Notes under the pieces: model-generated
Seen by the model: the letters and a program-made list of their open reading frames with translations, nothing else
Database searches by the model: none
Told to the model about the DNA's origin: nothing
Translations under genes and position numbers: made by a program
Shown here: positions 1-7,890 of the stretch, in pieces
Numbering within the stretch: position 1 is the first letter of the stretch
Layout: each line of letters begins with the position of its first letter
Origin: Streptomyces cinnabarinus
GTDB taxonomy: Bacteria > Actinomycetota > Actinomycetes > Streptomycetales > Streptomycetaceae
Length of the DNA stretch: 64,000 nt
Reading direction: 5' to 3'
Assembly: GCF_027270315.1 (NCBI RefSeq)
Contig: NZ_CP114413.1
Location: 1,364,001 to 1,428,000 of the forward strand

Positions 1-29
1 CTTCACAGGCGGCTGACGAAGGGTTGCGC

Positions 30-503
30 ATGACTGCGCTCAATCGTGTCCCGTCGCTGATGGCCCGTGCCGGTACGGCTTCGGCGCTCACCATCGCCGC
101 CGTGGGCGGTTCGATCGTGGCCCCCGGCCTCTCCGCCGAGGCCCAGGCGGCCACTCCGGCGACGAAGGCACTCCAGGTCGCGGCCTCCAAGAAGGGCTCC
201 CCCTACAAGTGGGGCGCCGTCGGGCCGCACCGCTTCGACTGCTCCGGGCTCACGCTGTACTCGTACAAGAAGGCGGGCAAGAAGCTGCCTCGTACGGCGG
301 CCCAGCAGTACAACAAGACGCGCCACATCTCGTCCAAGAGCCGCAAGTCCGGCGACCTCGTGTTCTTCCACTCGGGGTCGAACATCTACCACGTCGGCAT
401 CTACGCCGGGAAGGGCAAGATCTGGCACGCCCCGAAGACCGGGGATGTGGTGAGGCTGCAGAAGATCTGGACCAAGAGCGTCTGGTACGGCCGGGTGAGC
501 TGA
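30..503 (+). CDS. Secreted NlpC/P60 family cell-wall hydrolase
   Basis: This 157-residue protein looks like a secreted peptidoglycan endopeptidase. The N-terminal 40 residues form a signal peptide with a hydrophobic core and an AEAQA-type cleavage region. The rest is one compact NlpC/P60 domain: catalytic Cys71 in FDCSG, His121 in YHVGIY and a polar third residue, probably His133 in WHAPKTGD. The family cleaves D-gamma-glutamyl-diaminopimelate bonds in stem peptides outside the membrane. There is no LysM, SH3 or coiled-coil domain, so it is a minimal member. I chose the ATG at 30; an in-frame TTG lies two codons upstream. The promoter and any riboswitch, which often precedes such genes in Streptomyces, lie outside the window. 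A strong hairpin follows the gene. Confidence 0.9.
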   Translation: MTALNRVPSLMARAGTASALTIAAVGGSIVAPGLSAEAQAATPATKALQVAASKKGSPYKWGAVGPHRFDCSGLTLYSYKKAGKKLPRTAAQQYNKTRHISSKSRKSGDLVFFHSGSNIYHVGIYAGKGKIWHAPKTGDVVRLQKIWTKSVWYGRVS

Positions 504-517
504 CCGGCGGCCCGAGG

Positions 518-549
518 GGGGCGGCGGCGTCCTGACACGCCGCCGCCCC
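518..549. terminator. Bidirectional GC-rich terminator hairpin
   Basis: A perfect 13-bp stem (GGGGCGGCGGCGT paired with ACGCCGCCGCCCC) encloses a 6-nt loop between two convergent genes. There is no T-tract, as is usual for Streptomyces terminators. It could serve both the NlpC/P60 gene and the LysE gene. Confidence 0.75.
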
Positions 550-559
550 TGACGGTCGC

Positions 560-1174
560 TCAGGTGACGGCTTCGAGGAGCAGGACCGTGCCCAGGGCGG
601 TCAGGGCGGCGCCGGTGACCGCTTCCACGCGCCGGGCGGCCCGCGGCCTGCGCAGCCACCGGCCGAGCCGGTCCACCAGCAGCGCCACGGCCGGGAACCA
701 CAGCAGGGCGAGCACCACCACGATCAGTGCCAGCAGCAGGGTCCGGGGCAGCGCGGGAGAGCCTGCCGGCACGAACTGCGGGAGCAGGCTGAGGAACGTG
801 ATCGGCGCCTTGGGATTGAGCGCGTTGGTGACGAAGCCCTGCCGCAGCGGGCGCGCGGCGACGGAGGTCTCCTCGGGAGCTTCCGGGCGCGGTCGGCGCA
901 GGGCCCGGAGCGTGCGTGCGCCCAGGTACAGCACATAGGCGCCGCCCAGCAGTTGAAGCGTTCGGAACAGTGCGGGGACCGCGGTCAGCACGGCCGCCAC
1001 CCCAGCGACCGCCAGCGCGGTGTGCAGCATCAGCCCGGCCGTGATGCCGAGCGCGCAGGCGATCCCGGCCCGGCGCGAGACCAGGGCGTTGCGTACGACC
1101 ACGGTGAAGTCGGCCCCGGGCATGGCGACCATGCCGGCGGCGACCCCGGTGAAGGCGAGAAGCTGTCCGTCCAT
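560..1174 (-). CDS. LysE/RhtB family amino-acid exporter
   Basis: This 204-residue protein is hydrophobic over most of its length, with about six predicted membrane spans. It carries the family hallmarks GxxxxMPGAD near the N-terminus and the NPK motif of the loop before span 4 (ALNPKAPITFLSLLPQF). Members export amino acids or related metabolites such as lysine, threonine or homoserine lactone using the proton gradient. The start ATG at 1174 fits the usual length of about 205 residues; the open frame continues upstream but through the divergent regulator. It is transcribed away from a LysR-type gene across a 111-bp gap, the layout of the LysG-LysE pair, so the regulator probably controls this exporter. 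The substrate cannot be told from the sequence. Confidence 0.88.
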   Translation of the reverse strand: MDGQLLAFTGVAAGMVAMPGADFTVVVRNALVSRRAGIACALGITAGLMLHTALAVAGVAAVLTAVPALFRTLQLLGGAYVLYLGARTLRALRRPRPEAPEETSVAARPLRQGFVTNALNPKAPITFLSLLPQFVPAGSPALPRTLLLALIVVVLALLWFPAVALLVDRLGRWLRRPRAARRVEAVTGAALTALGTVLLLEAVT

Positions 1175-1232
1175 ACGGCCAGCGTGCCGTGCGGAAGCCT
1201 TCAGCAGGTACTTCGAATATTCTGGGTCTGCC

Positions 1233-1247
1233 TTAAGCAATGCTTTA
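1233..1247. promoter_or_regulatory. Candidate LysR-type operator between exporter and regulator
   Basis: TTAAGC-AAT-GCTTTA is a near-perfect inverted repeat with one mismatch in an AT-rich patch of the 111-bp divergent region. LysR-type regulators usually bind such dyads near their own promoter. The role is inferred from position. Confidence 0.4.
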
Positions 1248-1285
1248 GTCTCCGGCCCGGCGCCCGAGCCCCAAGGGAGTCTCCC

Positions 1286-2191
1286 GTGTACGACCCCACC
1301 CGGCTCGCCGCACTCGTGGCGGTCGCCGAGGCCGGTTCGATCACCCGGGCCGCCGAGCGGCTCGGCTACACCCCGCCCGCGCTCTCCCAGCAGCTGGCGA
1401 AGCTGGAGCGGGAGGCGGGCACACCTCTGCTGGTCCGGCACCATCGCGGGGCCCGGCTCACCGGCGCGGGCGAACTGCTGGTGGCGCGGGCCCGCCGGGT
1501 GCTGGACGAACTGGAGCGCGCCCGGCATGAACTGGCCCGGCTCACCGGGCTGTCCGGGGGCACGCTCCGGCTCGGCACCTTCCAGACCGCGGGCGTCCAT
1601 CTGCTGCCGCCGGTACTGAGCGCGTTCCGCCGGGCCCACCCGGACGTGGAACTGACGGTGGCCGACTACGAGCCGCCCGCCGGGGTCGCCGCGGTCGCCG
1701 CAGGGGAGATCGATCTGGCGCTGACCCACACCTATGAGCCCGCGGACCCGGTGCCGGTGCCCGCGTCGGTCGTGCTGGAGCCGGTTCTGGTCGAGGAGTT
1801 GGTGCTGGTGACCGCGCCCGGGCACGCCCTCGCCGACGCGACCTCACGGCTGCCGCTGAGCGAGCTGGCCGGGCAGCCGCTGATCAGCATGGCGCCGGAT
1901 CATCCGGCCCGGCAGGGGGTGGAGGCGGTGCTGGCCCGGGCCGGGGCCACCGCGTCGGTGCTGGTGGAGACCCCGGTGTACGCGCTGGTGTGCGCGCTCG
2001 TCAGTGCGGGGCTCGGGGTCGGTGTGGTGCCGGAGATGGTGGCGCGGACGGCGGTCACTCCGGTCGGGACCCGGGCGCTGGAAGGGGGCGAGCTGCGCCG
2101 TACGATCTCGGTCGCGCGGCGGGCGGAGGGGGCGACGCCCGCGGTGGACGCCTTCGGGGCGCTGTTGCGGGGTGCGTTCGCCAGGGCCTGA
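1286..2191 (+). CDS. LysR family transcriptional regulator
   Basis: This is a 301-residue LysR-type regulator of typical length. Residues 1-60 form the winged helix-turn-helix (LAALVAVAEAGSITRAAERLGYTPPALSQQLAKLE) and residues 90-295 form the periplasmic-binding-like effector domain. The GTG at 1286 is preceded by GGGAG with 6-nt spacing and gives the canonical N-terminus; an upstream in-frame extension has no such site. It is divergent from a LysE-type exporter, so it is likely to sense an amino acid or analogue and activate export. This regulatory link is inferred from the layout. The effector is unknown. Confidence 0.88.
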   Translation: MYDPTRLAALVAVAEAGSITRAAERLGYTPPALSQQLAKLEREAGTPLLVRHHRGARLTGAGELLVARARRVLDELERARHELARLTGLSGGTLRLGTFQTAGVHLLPPVLSAFRRAHPDVELTVADYEPPAGVAAVAAGEIDLALTHTYEPADPVPVPASVVLEPVLVEELVLVTAPGHALADATSRLPLSELAGQPLISMAPDHPARQGVEAVLARAGATASVLVETPVYALVCALVSAGLGVGVVPEMVARTAVTPVGTRALEGGELRRTISVARRAEGATPAVDAFGALLRGAFARA

Positions 2192-2269
2192 CTCCTGCGG
2201 GGCCTGGACCGGGGCCAGGGCCTGGACAAGGGGCCTGCGGGCGCGGGCCGGGGGGATTCGGTGATGGCC

Positions 2270-2728
2270 CTATGGCTCCTGCTGGCCCGCCGTGGTGACC
2301 GGGCGGGCCGGGGCCGTCCAGGGGAGTTCGATGGAGACCGTCTTGCCGCCCTCGCGGGTCGGCCGGACTCTGAGGCGGCCGCCGCACTCGGCGGTCAGCC
2401 AGCGGATGATCACCAGTCCCCGGCCGTTGTCCTGCTGGACGGCGGCGGGCAGGCGCTTGGGGAACCGCGGATGACTGTCGGTGACCCCGATGCGCAGTTG
2501 TTCGTCATGGTGCAGCTCGATGTCCACCGTGAAGGTGGGTGACTGACCGAGCGTGTGCTGTACGGCGTTGGTGGCGAGTTCGGAGACGATGAGCCTGATG
2601 GTGTCGGCCACGTCCGTCTCGACCGGCAATCCCCATTCCGCGAGAGTGCTGACCACATAGCCACGCGCCGCGGAGACCGAGGCGGGATCGCTCGGCAGAG
2701 TGACGGATGCTTCCAGATGGTCTGCCAT
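2270..2728 (-). CDS. RsbW/SpoIIAB-like ATP-binding protein
   Basis: This 152-residue protein is a single HATPase_c domain of the anti-sigma/serine kinase type. The N box (ELATNAVQHT) lies near residue 65 and a G1-like box (DNGRGLVII) near residue 110. Streptomyces have many such small ATPases next to WhiJ-like regulators and DUF397 proteins, and this one is divergent from exactly that pair. The start ATG at 2728 follows AAAGGGA; a longer reading from about 2863 adds residues not typical of the family. The known locus type (bldB/abaA/whiJ) is linked to development and antibiotic control. Whether it has kinase activity here is unknown. Confidence 0.82.
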   Translation of the reverse strand: MADHLEASVTLPSDPASVSAARGYVVSTLAEWGLPVETDVADTIRLIVSELATNAVQHTLGQSPTFTVDIELHHDEQLRIGVTDSHPRFPKRLPAAVQQDNGRGLVIIRWLTAECGGRLRVRPTREGGKTVSIELPWTAPARPVTTAGQQEP

Positions 2729-2855
2729 GGCGACGTCGTCCCTTTCCCACGGGACCGCAGTCCGACACGGAGCGGATGGTTCGAGTACGGTCCCGGACTG
2801 GTGCTTCATCGCCAGACTGCCATTACCGCGCCGGTCACGGTGGCGATCCACCAAG

Positions 2856-2865
2856 ATATGCATAT
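2856..2865. promoter_or_regulatory. Palindrome in the ATPase/WhiJ-like divergent promoter region
   Basis: ATATGCATAT is a perfect 10-bp palindrome in an AT-rich patch of an otherwise GC-rich 212-bp divergent gap. WhiJ-type proteins repress from such gaps, so this is a candidate operator. There is no direct evidence of binding. Confidence 0.35.
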
Positions 2866-2940
2866 ATCTGTCGCTCGAAGCGGTGAACTCTGCTACGCGA
2901 GACCGTATTTGGGCGGCCCGGTTGGAGTAAGGAGTAGCGC

Positions 2941-3807
2941 ATGCAGCACGGGCCGGCGGTACGCCGCCGAAAGCTGGGCGCCGAACTGCGTGCGTTGCGC
3001 ACCGGTGCGGGGCTCACCAGCGGTGAGGCGGCGCGTCTGGTGGGCTGGCACCAGTCGAAGGTGAGCCGGATCGAGACCGGTGCCAGCGGGGTGAAACCGG
3101 CCGATGTGCGGTTACTGCTGGACGCCTACGCGGTCGGGGACTCACAACTACGGGAGTTGCTGCTGGTGTTGGCGGGGTCCGACGACGGGGCCGGACGTCA
3201 CCACTGGTGGCACGCGTACCGCGGGGTGCTGCCGCCGACCTACCGGGACTTCATCAGCCTGGAGTCCCAGGCGAGCGCGATGCGCACGCTGGAGACCTCC
3301 GTGGTCCCGGGGCTGTTGCAGACGCCGGAGTACGCGCGGGCGGTGACCCGGGCCGCGGTGGGCGGGCTGGACGAGACGGACGAACGGCTGGACGCGCTCG
3401 TCGAGGTGCGGCTGGCCCGGCAGGACGTGCTGCGCGGGATGCCACCGCTGGAGCTGAGCGCGGTGCTCGACGAGGCGGTGCTGCGCCGGGACATCGGCGG
3501 TCCCGGGGTGATGTCCCGACAGCTGTGGCGGCTGGTGGAGGCGGGGCGGCTGCCTCAAGTGTGCTTGCAGGTCCTGCCGTTCACCGCGGGGGCGCACATC
3601 GGTATCACGGGGCCTTTCGTTGTCTTCTCATTTTCGCGCACTTCTGATCTGGATGTGGTTGTTCTCGACCACCTTACGAGTAGCCTCTACCTCGAACGGA
3701 AAGAAGACCTCCAGGCGTACACGGAGGCCTTCACCACCCTTCAGATCCACGCCCTTTCGCCCGAGGAATCGTTGGATTACATCGCCGGGATAGCTGACGG
3801 CGCGTAA
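2941..3807 (+). CDS. WhiJ-like helix-turn-helix regulator (XRE + DUF5753) with a TTA codon
   Basis: This 288-residue protein has an XRE-type helix-turn-helix at residues 8-65 (LTSGEAARLVGWHQSKVSRIETG) followed by a DUF5753 domain at about 100-280. It belongs to the WhiJ-like family, which acts as repressors whose activity is modified by a small DUF397 partner; that partner starts 9 nt downstream. AAGGAG stands 7 nt before the ATG. Codon 58 (3112-3114) is TTA, a leucine codon that needs the developmentally regulated bldA tRNA in Streptomyces. Translation may therefore be limited to late growth. The gene uses more A/T-ending codons in its last third than its neighbours do. Confidence 0.9.
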   Translation: MQHGPAVRRRKLGAELRALRTGAGLTSGEAARLVGWHQSKVSRIETGASGVKPADVRLLLDAYAVGDSQLRELLLVLAGSDDGAGRHHWWHAYRGVLPPTYRDFISLESQASAMRTLETSVVPGLLQTPEYARAVTRAAVGGLDETDERLDALVEVRLARQDVLRGMPPLELSAVLDEAVLRRDIGGPGVMSRQLWRLVEAGRLPQVCLQVLPFTAGAHIGITGPFVVFSFSRTSDLDVVVLDHLTSSLYLERKEDLQAYTEAFTTLQIHALSPEESLDYIAGIADGA

Positions 3808-3816
3808 GGAGGCACC

Positions 3817-4044
3817 ATGTCTGCACTGCCTCGGCACGTACCTTCAAGTACCGATCTGCATACCGCGCACTGGTTGCGCAGCAGCTACAGCACGGGTGCG
3901 AACAACTGCGTGGAGACGGCTCGGCCGTGGACCGGTCCCGGGGCCGGACTCCTCGCCGTACGGGACTCCAAGAGCCCGGCCGGACCCGCGCTGCTCTTCT
4001 CCCCCGAGAGCTGGGCGGACTTCACGGCCGCGTACCAGTCCTGA
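3817..4044 (+). CDS. DUF397 domain protein, partner of the WhiJ-like regulator
   Basis: This 75-residue protein consists of one DUF397 domain, recognisable by WLRSSYSTGANNCVETA, the VRDSK motif and the terminal WADFTAAYQ. Such proteins are nearly always encoded directly after a DUF5753 regulator in actinomycetes and are thought to counteract it. A strong AAGGAGG lies 5 nt before the ATG, and the gap to the upstream gene is 9 nt, so the two are probably co-transcribed. No catalytic residues are evident. Confidence 0.9.
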   Translation: MSALPRHVPSSTDLHTAHWLRSSYSTGANNCVETARPWTGPGAGLLAVRDSKSPAGPALLFSPESWADFTAAYQS

Positions 4045-4103
4045 CAGTTCCCGATCCATACCGATCAGTTCCGATCAGTTCCGTCTCGATCCATCGATCA
4101 GTT
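4045..4103. repeat. Short tandem repeats of CCGATCAGTT type
   Basis: CCGATCAGTT occurs twice in tandem at 4061-4080. Related pieces lie at 4045-4056 (CAGTTCCCGATC) and 4094-4103 (TCGATCAGTT). It fills the gap between the convergent DUF397 and bioF genes. It could be slippage-derived; no hairpin strong enough for a terminator is visible. Confidence 0.6.
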
Positions 4104-4138
4104 CTCTCGCCGCGGCGGCAGGGCCGTGTCACGCCGAC

Positions 4139-5266
4139 TCATGGTCGTGTCTCGCCGATGACCCGTACAGCGCGTTCGATCTGGCCGTCCGTGAGATCCG
4201 CACGGGCGGTCAGCCGCAGCCGTGAGATGCCGTCGGGCACGGAAGGAGGACGGAAACAGCCCACGGCGAGACCCGCCGCACGGCAGTCCGCGGCCCAGCG
4301 CACGGCCTCCTCCGGGGAGGGCGCGCGCACCGAGACGACCGCGGCGTCCGGACGCACCGCCTGATGGCCCTCGGCCGTCAGGCGGGCGTGCAGTTCACCG
4401 GCCACCGCGCGCGCCCGTGCCGCCCGCTCCGGCTCCCGGCGCAGCAGCCGGAGGGCCGCGAGGGCGGCACCGGCCGCGGCGGGGGCCAGGCCGGTGTCGA
4501 AGATGAACGTCCGGGCCGCGTTGACCAGATGGTCGATCACCCGGGCCGGGCCCAGGACGGCGCCGCCCTGACTGCCCAGCGACTTGGACAGCGTCACCGT
4601 GACGACGACGTCGTCGGCGCCCGCGAGCCCCGCCGCGTACGGGGCACCCCGGCCGCCGTCGCCGAGCACCCCGAGCCCGTGCGCGTCGTCGACCACGAGT
4701 CCCGCGCCGTACTCCCGGCACGCCTCGGCGAGCCCGGCCAGCGGGGCCGCGTCGCCGTCGACCGAGAAGACGGTGTCGGAGACCGCCACGGCCGGTCCGT
4801 CATGGGTCTGCAGTGCCTTGCGCACGGCGTCCGGCTCGGCGTGCGCGACCACCTGGGTCGTACCGCGGGCCAGCTGGCAGCCGTCGATGAGTGAGGCGTG
4901 GTTGCCCGCGTCGGACACGATCAGCGAGCCGTGCGGCCCGAGCGCGGTGACCGCGGCGAGGTTGGCCGCGTAGCCGGAGGAGAAGACCAGCGCCGCCTCG
5001 AAGCCGCAGAAGTCCGCCAGCTCGCGCTCCAGCTCGGTGTGGAGTTCCGTCGTACCGGTGACGAGCCGGGAGCCGGTGGCGCCGCCGCCCCAGGTCCGCG
5101 CCGCCTCGGCCGCGCCCTCGGTGACCTCCGGATGGTGGGCCAGGCCCAGGTAGTCGTTGCTCGCGAGGTCCAGCAGCGGCGAGTCGGCGGGGCGGGGGCG
5201 CAGGGTCCGGACGAGTCCGGCACGGCGGCGCAGCTCCGCCTGGTCGTCGATCCAGCCGAACGCCAT
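4139..5266 (-). CDS. bioF: 8-amino-7-oxononanoate synthase BioF
   Basis: This 375-residue PLP enzyme condenses pimeloyl-thioester with alanine to give 8-amino-7-oxononanoate, the first step of biotin ring assembly. Visible are the N-terminal SNDYLGLAHHP motif, the histidine that stacks on PLP in VSDAGNHASLIDG, the VDDAHGLGVLG aspartate region and the PLP lysine Lys228 in TLSKSLGSQGG. The length matches the family. A GGAGG stands 3 nt before the ATG. It is divergent from bioB-bioA-bioD, so the window holds the complete late biotin pathway from pimeloyl-thioester onward. No pimelate-synthesis gene such as bioC, bioH or bioW is seen here. Confidence 0.95.
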   Translation of the reverse strand: MAFGWIDDQAELRRRAGLVRTLRPRPADSPLLDLASNDYLGLAHHPEVTEGAAEAARTWGGGATGSRLVTGTTELHTELERELADFCGFEAALVFSSGYAANLAAVTALGPHGSLIVSDAGNHASLIDGCQLARGTTQVVAHAEPDAVRKALQTHDGPAVAVSDTVFSVDGDAAPLAGLAEACREYGAGLVVDDAHGLGVLGDGGRGAPYAAGLAGADDVVVTVTLSKSLGSQGGAVLGPARVIDHLVNAARTFIFDTGLAPAAAGAALAALRLLRREPERAARARAVAGELHARLTAEGHQAVRPDAAVVSVRAPSPEEAVRWAADCRAAGLAVGCFRPPSVPDGISRLRLTARADLTDGQIERAVRVIGETRP

Positions 5267-5326
5267 GGGTCCTCCGGGGATTTTGTAGGCAGCGCACAGA
5301 CACTAGCGGGACGACCCGGCGCCCAG

Positions 5327-5372
5327 GGTGTGGCAATACCCACACCTCGAAGCGCCCGAGTTGTACGAACTC
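5327..5372. promoter_or_regulatory. Two palindromes in the bioF-bioB divergent region
   Basis: GGTGTGG-CAATAC-CCACACC (5327-5346) and GAGTT-GTACG-AACTC (5358-5372) are both perfect inverted repeats. They lie in the 147-bp gap between divergent biotin genes, the first over the expected bioF -35 and the second just upstream of the predicted bioB -35. They are candidate operators for a biotin repressor (BioQ-like or other). No regulator gene is adjacent, and I cannot match either palindrome to a defined consensus. Confidence 0.5.
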
Positions 5373-5375
5373 TCC

Positions 5376-5405
5376 TTGGCCAGGAACCCCTCCGTAAGAC
5401 AGGAT
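5376..5405 (+). promoter_or_regulatory. Predicted bioB promoter
   Basis: TTGGCC (5376-5381) and CAGGAT (5400-5405) are separated by 18 nt and resemble a vegetative promoter. Transcription would begin within a few bases of the bioB ATG at 5414, which lacks a good Shine-Dalgarno, so the mRNA may be leaderless. This is a by-eye prediction. Confidence 0.35.
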
Positions 5406-5413
5406 CAGCTCTC

Positions 5414-6616
5414 ATGGACCTGCTGAACACGCTGGTGGACAAGGGGCTGCGGCGCGAGCTGCCGACCCGCGAGGAAGCCCTGGCCGTCCTCGCGACGTCC
5501 GATGACGACCTGCTCGATGTGGTGGCCGCAGCCGGCAAGGTGCGCCGGCACTGGTTCGGCCGTCGGGTGAAACTGAACTACCTCGTCAACCTCAAGTCCG
5601 GCTTGTGCCCGGAGGACTGCTCCTACTGCTCGCAGCGGCTGGGCTCGACCGCCGGGATCCTCAAGTACACCTGGCTCAAGCCCGACGAGGCCTCCCAGGC
5701 GGCCGCCGCGGGGCTCGCGGGCGGCGCCAAGCGCGTCTGTCTGGTGGCCAGCGGACGCGGTCCGACCGACCGTGACGTGGACCGGGTCTCGGACACCATC
5801 CGGGCGATCAAGGACCAGAACGAGGGCGTCGAGGTGTGCGCCTGTCTCGGGCTGCTCTCCGACGGCCAGGCCGAGCGGCTGCGCGAGGCGGGCGCGGACG
5901 CCTACAACCACAACCTCAACACGTCCGAGGGGACGTACGGGGACATCACGACCACGCACACCTACGCCGACCGCGTCGACACCGTGCAGAAGGCGCACGG
6001 GGCCGGTCTCTCCGCGTGCTCCGGTCTGATCGCCGGCATGGGTGAGAGCGACGAGGACCTGGTCGATGTCGTGTACTCGCTGCGTGAGCTGGACCCGGAC
6101 TCGGTGCCGGTCAACTTCCTGATCCCGGTCGAGGGCACGCCGCTGGCCAAGGAGTGGAACCTCACTCCGCAGCGGTGCCTCAGGATTCTGGCGATGGTGC
6201 GGTTCGTCTGTCCGGACGTGGAGGTACGGATCGCCGGTGGCCGTGAGGTCCATCTGCGCACCATGCAGCCGCTCGCCCTGAACCTGGCCAATTCGATCTT
6301 CCTCGGTGACTACCTCACGACCGAGGGCCAGGCGGGCAAGGCCGACCTGGAGATGATCGCCGACGCCGGGTTCGAGGTGGAGGGCGCGGGCGAGGTGACG
6401 CTGCCGGAGCACCGGGCGGCCGGGGGTGGCTGCGGGTCGCACGCGGGAGGCCACGACTGTGGCGGCTGCGGGTCCCGCGAGGGCGGCGGAGTCTGCGGTT
6501 CCGTTCCGGCCGCATCGGCCTCGCCGGCCGAACAGGCCGAGCCCGGTGAGGTCCGCAGCGATCTCGTCGCCGTGCGCCGCCGGGGCGCCGGAACGGACGT
6601 CGCGCCCAATGCCTGA
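5414..6616 (+). CDS. bioB: Biotin synthase BioB with Cys/His-rich C-terminal tail
   Basis: This 400-residue radical-SAM enzyme inserts sulfur into dethiobiotin. The cluster-binding triad CxxxCxxC is Cys65, Cys69 and Cys72 (CPEDCSYC); the motif YNHNLNTS and a C-terminal arginine region typical of the [2Fe-2S]-binding barrel follow. It is about 50 residues longer than Escherichia coli BioB. The extra C-terminus, from about residue 337, is glycine-rich and contains at least four cysteines and two histidines (from GGGCGSHAGGHDCGGCG), followed by a polar tail. The start ATG at 5414 gives the usual N-terminus. bioA begins 8 nt before its stop codon. Confidence 0.95.
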   Translation: MDLLNTLVDKGLRRELPTREEALAVLATSDDDLLDVVAAAGKVRRHWFGRRVKLNYLVNLKSGLCPEDCSYCSQRLGSTAGILKYTWLKPDEASQAAAAGLAGGAKRVCLVASGRGPTDRDVDRVSDTIRAIKDQNEGVEVCACLGLLSDGQAERLREAGADAYNHNLNTSEGTYGDITTTHTYADRVDTVQKAHGAGLSACSGLIAGMGESDEDLVDVVYSLRELDPDSVPVNFLIPVEGTPLAKEWNLTPQRCLRILAMVRFVCPDVEVRIAGGREVHLRTMQPLALNLANSIFLGDYLTTEGQAGKADLEMIADAGFEVEGAGEVTLPEHRAAGGGCGSHAGGHDCGGCGSREGGGVCGSVPAASASPAEQAEPGEVRSDLVAVRRRGAGTDVAPNA

Positions 6617-7889
6617 CCTGAGCGTGCCCGAGCTGCTGGACCTCGACCGGAAGCACGTGTGGCATCCGTACGGTCCGATGCCGGGCCGGCAGGAGCCGCT
6701 GGTCGTGGAGTCGGCGAGCGGGGTGCGGCTGCGGATGGCGGACGGCTCGGGCGAGCTGGTCGACGGGATGTCGTCCTGGTGGTCGGCCATCCACGGCTAC
6801 AACCACCCGGTGCTCAACGAGGCGGCCGTCGAGCAGCTCGGCCGGATGAGCCATGTGATGTTCGGCGGGCTCACCCACGAGCCCGCCGTACGCCTGGCGA
6901 AGCACCTTGTCGACATGTCGCCCGAGGGGCTTGAGCATGTCTTCCTCGCCGACTCGGGCTCGGTGTCGGTCGAGGTCGCGGTGAAGATGTGCCTGCAGTA
7001 CTGGCGCTCGCTGGGGCGGCCCGGCAAACAGCGGCTGATGACCTGGCGGGGCGGCTACCACGGGGACACCTGGCAGCCGATGTCGGTGTGCGACCCCCAG
7101 GGCGGGATGCACGACCTGTGGACCGGAGTGCTCCAGCGCCAGGTCTTCGCGGACCCGCCGCCGGTCGAGTACGAGGAGTCCTACGCCGACCATCTGCGGT
7201 CCCTGATCGAGCGGCACGCCGACGAACTGGCCGCGGTGATCGTCGAGCCGGTGGTGCAGGGCGCGGGCGGGATGCGGTTCCACTCCCCCGCGTATCTGCG
7301 GGTGCTGCGCGAGGCGTGCGACGCGCACGGTGTGCTGCTGGTCTTCGACGAGATCGCGACCGCCTTCGGGCGCACGGGCGCGCTGTTCGCCGCGGACCAC
7401 GCGGCCGTGACGCCGGATGTGATGTGTGTCGGCAAGGCTCTGACCGGCGGCTATATGACGCTGGCCGCCACCTTGTGCACCTCGCGCGTGGCCGACGGGA
7501 TCTCCCAGGGCGAGGTGCCGGTGCTGGCGCACGGCCCGACGTTCATGGGCAATCCGCTGGCGGCCGCCGTGGCCTGCGCCTCGCTCGAACTGCTGCTGGG
7601 CCAGGATTGGCAGGCGGAGGTCAAGCGGATCGAGGCGGGGCTGCGCGAGGGGCTGGCTCCGGCCGCGGATCTGCCGGGCGTGCGGGACGTACGGGTCCTC
7701 GGCGCCATCGGCGTCGTCCAGCTGGATCACCAGGTGGACATGAAGGCGGCCACGGAAGCGGCCGTACGCGAGGGCGTGTGGCTGCGGCCGTTCCGCGATC
7801 TGATCTACACGATGCCGCCGTACGTCACGGGCGACGCGGACCTGGCGCGGATCGCGCGCGCGGTGTGCGCGGCGGCGCGGGAGGGCTGA
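6609..7889 (+). CDS. bioA: Adenosylmethionine-8-amino-7-oxononanoate aminotransferase BioA
   Basis: This 426-residue class III aminotransferase converts 8-amino-7-oxononanoate to 7,8-diaminononanoate with S-adenosylmethionine as amino donor. Visible are the KHVWHPYGPM start, GSVSVEVAVKMC, the GYHGDTW aromatic segment, the VFDEIATAFGRTG aspartate motif and the PLP lysine Lys276 in GKALTGGYMT, close to Lys274 of E. coli BioA. Its length is near that of E. coli BioA (429). The ATG overlaps the bioB stop (ATGCCTGA), indicating translational coupling. bioD begins one base after its stop. Confidence 0.95.
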   Translation: MPDLSVPELLDLDRKHVWHPYGPMPGRQEPLVVESASGVRLRMADGSGELVDGMSSWWSAIHGYNHPVLNEAAVEQLGRMSHVMFGGLTHEPAVRLAKHLVDMSPEGLEHVFLADSGSVSVEVAVKMCLQYWRSLGRPGKQRLMTWRGGYHGDTWQPMSVCDPQGGMHDLWTGVLQRQVFADPPPVEYEESYADHLRSLIERHADELAAVIVEPVVQGAGGMRFHSPAYLRVLREACDAHGVLLVFDEIATAFGRTGALFAADHAAVTPDVMCVGKALTGGYMTLAATLCTSRVADGISQGEVPVLAHGPTFMGNPLAAAVACASLELLLGQDWQAEVKRIEAGLREGLAPAADLPGVRDVRVLGAIGVVQLDHQVDMKAATEAAVREGVWLRPFRDLIYTMPPYVTGDADLARIARAVCAAAREG

Positions 7890-7890
7890 G

